64,000 nucleotides of DNA from Anaspis maculata. Taxonomy: Eukaryota; Arthropoda; Insecta; Coleoptera; Scraptiidae. Position numbers and translations under genes: made by a program. Position 1 is the stretch's first letter; each line of letters opens with the position of its first letter. The DNA lies in contig OX421966.1 of NCBI GenBank assembly GCA_949128115.1, positions 58,463,416-58,527,415 on the forward strand, written 5' to 3'. Of the stretch, positions 40,801-52,800 are shown in pieces. Under the pieces are notes generated by a model, which saw only the letters and a program-made list of their open reading frames with translations, was not told the DNA's origin and ran no database searches.

Positions 40801-43800
40801 TTTGACTTATTTTTTTTTTTTAGTAACTCATGAACGGTTTGAGGTATTTGGCTGTAACTTGTTCAGAGATTTGTTTTGAATAACTTTCTACTCAAGTAGA
40901 ATTTCACTCCAATCCCAAAGTTGAGAAGGGCTGAAGAAAATCGAGGAAAATAAATTTCGCGCGTAGTTTTCCGAAAAGAGAAAATAGTTTTCAGTGTTCA
41001 AGTGGTTGCCCAATGAGTGATGTTTTTCATTATTATAGCCGTTCTAATAATATACAATACTGAAATGACCCAGTCGGTAGCACGGTGAGCTCGGCCCCGC
41101 TTTCAAAGGCGAAGGTCCCGGGCATGGATGTCCCGGGTTCAAATCCGCACTAGGCCAGATGAACTTTTTCACGCGTCCCTTAGTACTGGGGCATCTACTA
41201 TCGTGCGGTGATACCCCGGAGAAGAGGAATGAAACAAGAAAGCCATCGAAACAACCCCCCCCCTGATAAATCCCCCACTGATCAAAAGATGTAAATCTTA
41301 CAGTACTTCGTTGTTATCGTCATCATTGTTATCGTTGCAGAAAAACCCCAACGGAAAAAGCCTGCTAATAACCTAGCTGTTGATGCAGGGCCCAAAAAAA
41401 AATGAAATTACGCTATTTACATGGGCACTATTCTCCAATCCTCTCAGCTGTTGGCGCTTAGTCAGGAAGGGCATTGAATTTGAATATCACCTCGAATATC
41501 TCCTATTCTAGATAAAGTTAGTCTTGAAGCGGTAGAAAAACTGAACTAAATTTCAGATCTACAAACAGTTTCCAATAATTGTTTCATAACAGCATCCATT
41601 GCGACATCGTTTTCGCCAATGCCATAATAAAGTTATTACTTCTTATGAACGCACAACAGCGAAATGTCTATTTTTGCGCCAAGTATAGTGCCTTGTATTC
41701 CACAGTAGACTAAATAAACTGGATCCGATGATAATAGACCCCCCTGTTATGAAGTATACTGATTAAATTTTGCTGAATTGATACGAAAGATAGCAAGATT
41801 TGGAATAAATAAACACATATAATTGCCAGCAAAATTTATGGAACAAATAAACACATCTAATTGCCCCAAATAATAATTTTAGCACGACCTCAAGTGTGTT
41901 TTGTTATTATTACTGAAGCTACATAATCTACGAAATGCACCCGGAAATTTCCGATTAGAGCCTACTTATGGTAATTTGAACCAAACAAAATGCAAAGAAA
42001 GTTTGAAAGGAGAGACCCGATACACATCATTATTGCAAGAAAAAGTAAATGTTAACAAGAAGACTCTTCTCCTACTCTTATCCCATTAAAAGATCTGGTT
42101 TTTTCCCATATGGCCATCCAACTCTTCTTCGCTCATTAGTTGTGTCACTTGTTACTTTTTGCAGAATTAAAAATAAATCATGATTAGTGAAGTAATGGTA
42201 GTACCTCTACCTACATTTTTGTATGGACTCAACTTTTGCTTTCTCAACCAATATGCTCTTTGCTCTTATACAATAGATACTCTGGTACCTGTATGAAATT
42301 TCTTTGCAATTTTCATCATCCGCAAAATATTTTCTTTTGCTAGGTTCGAGTGCGGTTACGTAACTTTTTCATTTCGGTACATATACCTAAGTATAATATT
42401 TAATTAAACAATGAAAATTCGGCTCTCGTGATGACTATATTGATCCTTTTAAGGTTTCGTCAAGGGTAAACACGTAAAGTAGGTGAGTAAGCCACAATGA
42501 AAGAACGAAAAAAAAAGAGCCATCAGGTGTGGGGTAAGTGGTGTAAATTGGAAGGTTCCACAAAAGCATATGACCCGCAAATGAGCAGCAACCTCAATCT
42601 CTTTAGTGCTCGTAAAGCACCTACGCTGTACTTGCGAAACAAGTAAGTATATTATTGTTTTTACGAGTATTATTATTATCGTCAGGTTTCCCAATTGGTG
42701 TGTTGTCGTTTCTTTTGGGAAGATAATCGGTTCCTGAGTCGTTAGAAAGTCCGGAGGAGACAACTCTCCCAACCCCTCGATATTAAAAATTTTATGTGCG
42801 TTATACCGAGCGATATCTTGGCACAAGAAACCGAAGAGCAAACTGAGCAGACTCGAGACTTTCTCAACTTTCACTCTTACGTATTATTCACAAACACACA
42901 CACACACACAAGTTTTGTTATCACATGTCATTCGCGCCATGTCCAAGTGCAAGAGGTTTTGAAATCGGGCACGAATGGAAAGTACGTAGAGGTATATGCG
43001 GTGCCGTATTACCCACCGGCGCTATACTCAAATTAGCATTTAGTTACACACACAGACAGATACCATAAATGCACTTAATTTGCTTTTTATTTCATACCTT
43101 ATCGGAGCGCGTACAGCATCGCCATTTTTGTTGTTATTTCAAATGGAAACGGCAAGGCAAAAGCCGTTTTTAAAGTTCTGCGGCAGCATTTTTTGTAGTC
43201 GAAGTATTTTATGTACATATTTTTTTAATATTTTGAAAGAATGCAAAACCAGCCCTAAATGGTCTCGTTTATAACATACCAAAAGTCCCCTACAATTCCG
43301 CATGAGCTTCCCCATTTTCCTTTTTCTTTCACAATTGTTTTCTATCTTACGAATACAAGTGTCCCAAAAGTGATGACGGAAAAAGTATCCACAGAATCTT
43401 TTGATACCTTCAGATCGGCTGTGAAGTTATTTCTGAAAATTCGACTTTTCTTTTTTTGTCACTTCCGTCATTCATGTTTGGAACCGCTTGTGGGATTTTT
43501 TTATTATTACATACAACGTCCTTGATTATTAGAACTATAAGGGTAATAATCACTTATTAGTCTCCCACTGGCAAGTTCCCTACCGAATAAAATGGATACA
43601 AACAACAAAATTTGACGGCTGTCACTTCGGACCTCTATTGCAATAATCAGCAAAATATCACTCGTGCTTGAAATTTTCCCAGATAAATATGGTCAAGCGT
43701 TTCCCTCGGACTGATTGTCCCTAGATAAATGCCCGACTCCGTTTCACGATCGCTAGGCCAAAAATACCGTGAAAATCTGAGGGGATCGACCGGCAATAGC

Positions 43801-46800
43801 CGACCAGTTGTTCAAGACTTTTCAAGGCGTTCTTTCACTGCTAGACTGTACCTTCATCGCACAAGTATGAATAAATGCTAATCTTACAATGACCCATACA
43901 AATTATGAGCCGTTCAATGCAAATTCATATTTCTATTGTCTGAAATGCTGATGTAAGCCCAGCATTTTGGCTTGATCTGTCTTTGAATCTATAGGCGAAA
44001 TATTTTGGTCTTGTGACAACTGCATGGAAGCAGGATTAAAGTCACTATTCACAGCAGAACCTAACTATTGATCGGTAGTTACTGAGGAAATGCGCTAAGT
44101 TCAGAGAAACATGCTCGTAAAGACCTTGCTTCTTGACTGTATTACTAATTTCTTTCATTTCTTGATTGCAGATCGAGCGGTGCTGTTATGGGATACGAAA
44201 GACTTGACCCAAAGGGAGCACAAATCCTTGAGGGTCAACATAGAATTCGACCATCCCACTTTCGTGAGGTGGAGTCCCGATTCGAAGGCCTTCATCATAC
44301 ACAAATACAACGAGAATGCCGTCGAAGTGTACAAGATTGAGAAGAAGAAAGAAGGCGGATGGTTCGGTCACGCCACCAAAGCTGTGACTTTTCCCAAGGT
44401 CAGTGTGCTAGTTGTCTTACCAATCATCTTTTCACAAGAAGGTGAAAGAATTAACAGATTGAACAAACTTACGTTAGGACTTGATCGGAGATCGCAAAAG
44501 AAGAATGCAACAAATATGTGTTTTGTTATGTAAAACTAGTTCAGGCCGTTTCCAAAGACAATTTGAACGCCATATTTGAATTCATTAGTTGAAATTTAGT
44601 CAGAAACGATATCGAACATGTCAGTATGTATACTGATTCGAGATCAACAAAAAACGAGGAATACGTGATACCAACCAGAAAGTCAACAAACCCTTCGTCC
44701 TCCTTAGCTCCCTTTTCTGGAATTGCTGTCAATTATTATTAGGGGTTCCTTTTGTTCGTTCGACCTTGAGGCCGTTGAGTTGAGGACGGCATTTGCTAGT
44801 GTTTTTTTCTTTAAACGTGAGTTTTATGAAAACCACTGGAGTTGAAGAATTGAAAAAAAGAAGGGTACCTAATCTAAAATCAAATATGAAAATGTATTTC
44901 ATAATTTTGAAAATCGAAAAACCCGAGGAAAAATCCGGTTTTTCTTAAAAGTTTTCATATATTTTTTGAAAAAAGACCTAAAATTCTCTTGCCAGCCCAG
45001 ATTTGAATAACCTTTTTTTTTGTTACATTTTTAGCTGCACAGATTTGACAGAAACTTACGGCTCGATACCAAGTTGGGGCTGAGACCGCCGTAAGTGCGG
45101 TTACCATAGCAACGGCGGATACCAACCAATCATACCGCTGTATTTGACGAGTTACGCCGTCCCAAACTTTGCGCCTGCAACTTGGTATCGAGCCCTGACG
45201 CTACAAGAATCTATACAGGTTGGTCCGACCTTTATGTCATTAAATTTCAGAATTGATAGAGAATGAACAATGAGGGGGACTTTCTCCAGAAAACATATTT
45301 GAGAAATGCCTAATAACAGAGATACAGCCCTCCAAAGTTGGAAATAAATAATCGTGTTTTCCGCATAAGTTTTGAACCGTTCAAGCGATTTGATTCAAGA
45401 TAGATCCAAAGGCTTACTGAAATCATCCCCTGTCGAACAATCATGACATGTTCCATGAAAAAGTTCCAGGGGCGTAGACATTAGGGGGTGTCCCTACTTT
45501 TTTTCCCTTATTTTACCCCCTAGCTATTTTTGAAAACTGTTCACAATTTTTGATTCTACGTTCAATTTAGAAGAAAAAGTCACTCTTGCAAAATTTTGAT
45601 TAGAGGCTTCGTTTAGGAGATATTTGAGTTTGAAACTTTGGAAAACATCAAGAAATCGCCACTTTTCAGAGCCCAAATTCTTTTTTCTTGAACATTTCTT
45701 GTGTTTTGGAAAAAATGGTGGTTTATCAACTTAGAAACTCTAGAAAACCTATTTCAGCTGAGAAATCATGAGTTTTTTTGGATTTTAATTTCTAGACCTT
45801 TGAAAGTTGTGCTTTTGAGATGTTTTCCAAACCTTCAATCCTAAATATCTCAAAAACAAAGCCTTTAATCAAAATTTTGCATGAGTGATTTTTTCTTCAA
45901 AATTGAACATAGAATTCAAAATATTGTATAATAAAAGTTTCACAACACTATAAAAATTGTTCCCCAATGTTTCCAGCAGGGAAAGTACCCATAATTGATG
46001 CTGCATTCCCGCGAATTATTGCCAGACTGATGCGTTGGAGTAAAAACTCGCTGGATCTTTTCTCGTGATTTTGTTCAGTGATCCGGCATCCTATCTCTCT
46101 AATGAATTTCAAACCATCCAAGTTCCAACATCCCATGGTTTCAATAACTACTGGGATGAATTCGTAATCCTTCGTGAGGTTGGCGTATTTCCTGGATTTC
46201 TCGTCCTCTCGCTTGTTGGCAGCAAATCTTTCGATAGAGGAAGAATTGTTGAGGACGCTTGGTGCAACGGTGTCAGTACAGGTGAAGTCCCAGATAACAG
46301 GTTTGCCCTTTCTCCAAGGTATTAAGGTCATACCATCGGGTTTCTTTCCGTCTAAACGGGAGCATCCTACTGGTTCCAAAATCGATGGAATGTTAGCTGA
46401 ACGGAGTGCACGGCAAATAAGGTCGTTTACTGAGGAATGACGTGAGATTCTTCCTGCCGATTTGACACAGGATAAACCATGAAGTCCCCTTCGGTCGACG
46501 GGTGCACCGCAAATGCATTTATGAGGTACACATAAAGGGCAACCTAAACGTAGAGAAATGGCAATTCGAAAGCATTCGTCGGATAGTTGTAATCCCATTG
46601 CAGATGAAGGTAAAGCATTCAGCCAAGTACCGGATTCCGGGAGTGAACAGGATAGCCATCGCGCTTTATCTTCAGGTGTGTCAAGGAGATTAACGATTGT
46701 TGATTTTGATTGTGAAATAAAAACTGAATCCCAAAACGACTGTTTCAATTTTTCTTCTCTGGTAGGGAGTAGGTCAATAGATGGATCAATTTTGGTTAGC

Positions 46801-49800
46801 CATCTGTCTTCGCCCTCGTGAACGGCGGTATCGCGAATCAGAATATTTGCTGATAAAAGCCTTTCTGATAGTTCAAGTGAACCATAGAAGGAAGATAGAA
46901 AAGCAGGTATCGAAATGTCAGTTGTTCGGCGAAGTCCAAGACCACCGAGACGTACAGGTAAACAGGCTTGTATCCAAGCTGAGTCTGATAGGGAGCAGTT
47001 AATTATTGATTCCAAACAACACCTTAATTTTGAATCATATTCGGAGAGGAGGTGATGATATCTCCAAGAAGGAGAACAACGTAGAAAATATATAAGACGG
47101 GGAATGGCAAGCGAGGCTCGTAATAAGAAAAATGCAGAATGAGATGGCAGACCTCTTAGCTTGGAAGTCAACCTTTCGAGTGTGGATATCTTTTCTTGTA
47201 TAATAGATGGTATCGAGTCATCACAAAGTGGAGAGCCTAAAAGTGTGGCGTTGTTATTGGACAAATGTTTGATACCATTGGCATGATCGTTGAACAGTGT
47301 TAATGTAGAAGAGTTATCGGAATCAATTGAATTACCCAAAATTGCTATTTCGCATTTGTTAAGATTGAGATCTAGACCTAATTCAGCGGCTTCGGATTTG
47401 ATTTTTTGAAAATTTTCTAAGACGGTATCAGGGTCACCGGCAATGGTACCGTCGTCGAGATACCAAATGTTGAGTTCTGTTGAAATGGAAGCAACAATTT
47501 TTTGAAGAGAAATTGCGAATAATGCTGGTCCTAACGGGTCGCCATGCTGAACGCCGTTCTTTGAAAGAATAAGATCTTGATTGAAGTAAAGCTTTGTGTC
47601 TGCCGAGTAACATTGGGAAACATATGGTAACAAATCTGGGAAACTCTCATCAATTTGTGTGAGCATCATGTCGCGACGAAGCTCATTGAAAGCATTAGAA
47701 AAATCTAGTTTTAGGAAGACTTTTTGAGAAGTATGTTGAGCGGAAAAGTATACACGCGCGGCATGAGCACCTGCTTCTGCGCCTCTTGAAATACCAACGC
47801 CAAGTTGATGAGGCTTAAGGAATTCAGCAAATTTAGATCGATAACGTTTGCATATAATCTTAGCTGCGAGCCTGCGTAATGTATTTCCAACAGCTATCGG
47901 CCGTATCCCTCCATCTTTTTTTTTAAGTGCTGTTAAGGAGGCTCCAAAAAGTATTGGCTGAATACTTTCGCAAACTTGACCGTTCAGGATGATGTTCAGT
48001 AAAGCTTGTAGTGACGATAGGAGCTTGTTTTTTGCGTTTATGTCTTGACACGACAGAAGTTCTTTGATGATTTGTGGACGAAGACCATCTAAACCACCAG
48101 CGGAACCGGGTGTAAAAGTTCTCATTGCATTAATAATTTCTTCTTGAGAAATTCGATCGAGAGGTTGATTATTATTATTATGGAGACCAGGGAAAGTCGA
48201 TTGTAGAGATGGAGAAGGGTGCTTGCTGCGGAGCTGAGCAAGGGTAGTTTCATCGAGTGGGGCTAGGACGTCTTCGGAACAAAGCAAACGAACGGCGCCG
48301 TGGATGTCACCGTCGCTAATTTTTGATTCAGCTTTCTTTATCTTTTGGTCATCGTTGTTGAGTTTTGAAGAGGAAACGACTCTTGGAGTAGGTAGTGGGA
48401 TACAATTAAGTCCAAGGTTCTTCCAGTCTCGTATTCTGTTTTTCAGCCAGGATGTATGATTCTGACATTTTAATGACATCGGTGGGGAAATCAGAATAGC
48501 AAACGGGAAAAGCAGCAAGGAAATCCAGCTGAGCGCATCATTGGTTCGTGCAGTCTTCTCGATCACATCTGCAAAAGTTTCAGCAACTGAAGGACGTGCA
48601 CCCTTAGGAACGTGGCGTAGGATTGGTGTCGAGGAACGTAAACGGGCTAGGTTGTCACCAAGGTCTGGCAAAGATTCCCAAATTACCGCCGTATTGCTAT
48701 TAGTTGTCGAACCATCTTGAATGTTTGTCGTACAATTTATGTTGTTTATGTCTGGATGAGATTTAGTAAGGTGAGACTTTAGGTTTCGAAAGCTTCTGTT
48801 GCAGTAAGGGCATGGTTTGATGCTGGTAGATCTTGAAGTCGGCACTGAAGCAGCCATCAACGAAAATGACACAGATAGATCTTGTAGCTCGAACTGTGCT
48901 TTAATTCAAGCCTCTAGTCCTTTTTTTCATTGATAAATGGATAAGTTTGAAGAAGACTCGTATCACTCAAAAGTGACGTTTCTGGTTTTTTAAGTTTTTT
49001 TTTTTTTGTTCAACATTCAAAATTATGAACAGTTTTAAAAAATAACTAGGGGGTGAAAAATAGGGGGGAAAAGTAGGGACACTCCCTAATGTCTACCCCC
49101 CTGAAACCTTCTTATAGAACATGTTATGATTGTTCGACAGGGGATAATTTCAGTAAACCTTTGGTTCTATTTTGAATCAAATCGGTTGAGCGGTTCAAAA
49201 GTTATGCGGAAAAACGATTATTTGTTTCCAACTTTGAAGGGCTGTATCTTTGTTATCAGGCATTTCTCAAATGCCTAATAACAATTTAATGTGAATTTAA
49301 TGACATAAAAGTTGGACCACCTGTATGTTTCTCTTTTACTTCTGCAGCTAATCCGCAGTCTGTTTCAACCATTTTTCATGCCAGGAAATGCCGTCCTTGA
49401 AAATCATTCGACAGTTACGTTCCTGACACTGATGATGGCTCTGACAAGTCATTCACGTACTGAGCATTGGAAAAAAATCACTTTCAAGTAGGCAAGCTGA
49501 AAAAAAAACGTAGAGGACTCAGATGGCCTTATCAAAGCCGTCAGTGTAACTATTATAGTCTTTCCAGCGGAACCGTGATTCGAGTGACCCGAGAGATTTT
49601 GTGTCTGAAAGATAGTATAAAAAATCTCTAAAACTTTACAGTTGGTTGCACTGGCGATTGTCGTATATAATACATTGTGGTAATACACCGATAGGTGAGG
49701 TGTATTATCGCTACATCGAGGATTTTCACGTGGGAATCCGAATGTAAATCGAGATGTAAGCGATAATATATCGAACTTACCACGTGTTCCACCAAAATTT

Positions 49801-52800
49801 TTTAAAGCGGTTTAAGCTAAACGGAGATTAAACGGATTTTTTTTGGTTAATACTGGTAGATTTATTATGGAAAATACGTTAAATCGCAAGTATACCACCC
49901 TTTCGCTAATTACTCAGCGTGAAACCTGAATTAAGATTGATCATTTGGCCAGAATCTATCAAAAGAAATCTCGAGTTAACTATCAACTGGTTAAATATTT
50001 TGGTGGAACCCACGGTTAGAGGTGTATTCGTTAAGACAATTAACCAAGCCACACTGAAAATCTTTCTGAATAAGTGAAAACTGTTTGAATGTTTAAGGTT
50101 ACTATTTTAAGGAGTGAGGTGAATTATCGTATGTAATACACCGATAGGTGAGGTGTATTATCGCTGCATCGAGGATTTTCACGAGGGGATCCGAGTGTAA
50201 ATCGAGATGTAAAGCGATAATATATCGAACCTAGAGGTGTATTTGTTAAGACAATTAACCGAACAACACTGAAAATCTTGCTAAAAAAGTGAAAACTACT
50301 TGAATATTCAAGGTTGGCCATTCTGGAGGGGTGTTTTCACCAATGACCTTGGTGGTAATACACTTATACGGCCTACTATTTTAAAGAGTGAGGTGAATTG
50401 TCGTATGTAATACACCGATAGGTGAGGTGTATTATCGTTACATCGAGGATTTTCACGAGGGGATCCGAGTGTAAATCGAGATGTAACGATGTAAGCGATA
50501 ATATATCGAACCTAGAGGTTTATTTGTTGAGACAGTTAACCGAACAATACTGAAAATCTTCCTAAAAAAGTGGAAACTATTTGAATTTTTAAGGTTGGTC
50601 ATTCTGGAGGGGTGTTTTCACCAGTGACCTTGGTGGTAATACACTTATACGGCCTACTAATATTATAAGGAGTGAGGTGAATTGTCAACACAATAATAAT
50701 CCACGATGACACAGGATATCATGCACCCGACATTTCTTTGGGGCGCATTTTTCCCACATTTTCGCTACAAACGGACGTAAAATTTTTGCAAGACGTGATG
50801 CCTGACGGTTTCCTACATTTCATTGGAAGATTGTCTAATTTTCCGACCTGTTTTCAATTTTCGTCAATAAGTAAAGAAATCAAACTAGCCTGTGGCCTGT
50901 GGTATTTGACGGTCTAGAAATATTTCTAATATCTTGAAGCGAGTCCAATTTTTCGACGCTTTGATCGAAAAATGCGATACACCAAAGAAAGTGTCGCAAC
51001 AGATGCACCGACCCTTTGGCCTGCTTCAGCCAAAACGATGCGCCGATCTGTCATGGGCAGTAAGAATCCAGTGTAAAAAGTTGAAATATCCAAATTTCAA
51101 AGAGCTCAGTCGTTCAGAGTTGCCTATTTCACAAAAATAATTGTGTCTAGTTTCAAGACGAATCCCGAATGCTGTGAAACTCGAAGGTGGGCCATGTGGT
51201 TTTGATGGTGTCTAAACGACGGCAACACGTCTCTGGGACCCCCGAGTTGCATTTTCACGCATAACACGTTAAATTTTTTCAAAGATCTCAACATTTTGAA
51301 TCTAAGTTTGACAGGCAACATATTCCAACCTCTGGACCAGCCAGTTTTACAGCAGGTAAGAAGGCGGCAAACCTACAATGCTAAACTAGAAAATCTGCCC
51401 AGGTCACTCGAGTCATGGCTCAGCTAGAAAGGACTTTACCGGCAAATAGTTTACTACCATAGCCTTTTTGCGGGCTATTTGACGTTGACAGTACCCACTT
51501 GTATGCTTGATAGCAAAATTCAATCTGGAAAATTTCATATAAAATGCAGCACACATTGAGATTTCATGAAGATATACTCAAGTAATTTCCAACTAGTGAC
51601 AAGATTTTTTTAGAAGAGTTTTTCCATTTGCCTTGAACTTCGTGAATGTAGTCCCCTTGGATCTGAGTCATAATTTACTCATACCTGGTTGTCTTGTAAT
51701 AATTTATGGATTATGAGGATTGTAGGTATCTTTCATTTCTTCAGGACTACAAGTAACTTCTTACATTTTCATGAACCAGATAGATTCTTGTAATACTTGA
51801 TGGAATATCAATTTTCAAAATAAAACTCATTCTCACAGACATCAAATATTGAAATACCGCATATCAAATGGAACATTATACTAACGATTTTCAATTAGAT
51901 GTGCCTAGGTACGATTCACGAATATGTACTTGCTCATCATCTGTTTTCTATTTCCATATATTCTTTCCCAACTACAAGTATTATAGTTATTATCAGGTAT
52001 ATAATGGGTTTACAAGTCTACATAGTCCAATGGGTTTACAGGTGCACGAATCAGATGTGATCGCTATGGGAATTTCCAGCACCGGAAAATACATCATGAC
52101 CTGTTCCAACAAAACCGATCTCGTCGTGTGGGACCTCCGCGGTCAAATTTTGGGACGCATCGATACCTGCCTGATGTACACAACCTGCGCCAAGATTTCC
52201 CCCTGCGGGAAATTCATTGTCGCCTCAGGTATTTCCTTTTCCGATTATCATTATTGTTATTACCTCAGAGAAAACGTGGGCAGGTATATACTGATTCAGT
52301 ATGTGTGTGCATCATTGAATATTTATCATTACTCATTACCATATAAAGTGATGTAACAATGACATAATTATATTTTTTTCTTATTCTCTTCCTATATGTG
52401 CTTCAAGGTTTCTCACCCGACGCCAAAGTCTGGGAAGTGTGCTTTGCGAAAAACGGCGAATTCCAAGAAATCAAACGGGTTTTCGAACTTACGGGACATT
52501 CATCCGGAGTCTATGACGTCGCTTTCGACGCTGATTCATCGCATATGGCTACGGTTTCCAAAGATGGGACATGGAGGTTTTACGATACGAAAAGTAAGAT
52601 TTATGGCGCTATATTTATTTATATCGTAAGATTATAATGTGGGGCGAGCTTGATTCGGGAGATATAACACCGATAAAAGTGGATATTGGCGAAGGACTTT
52701 GAGTAAAGCTCACTTTAATCCCGTGTTTTATGCACAACTTTATGTGACTAGGTATCTATACCTAGGTATGACTGGCCATGTTGCCAATTATACTTGACAA

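Larger units (their letters stand above)
2151..44171. other. TBL2 intron 2, 42 kb
   Basis: Begins GTAAGC and ends TTGATTGCAG. It contains the exonuclease exon at 21418-22868 and otherwise mostly inverted-repeat elements, hAT elements, SINEs and retrotransposon fragments, listed separately. No TBL2 coding sequence is missing between the two flanking exons. Confidence 0.85.

Noticed and set aside
49670..50690. CRISPR-like array
   Set aside because: Repeat units are about 280 bp and contiguous, without short repeats separated by unique spacers, and the DNA is animal.
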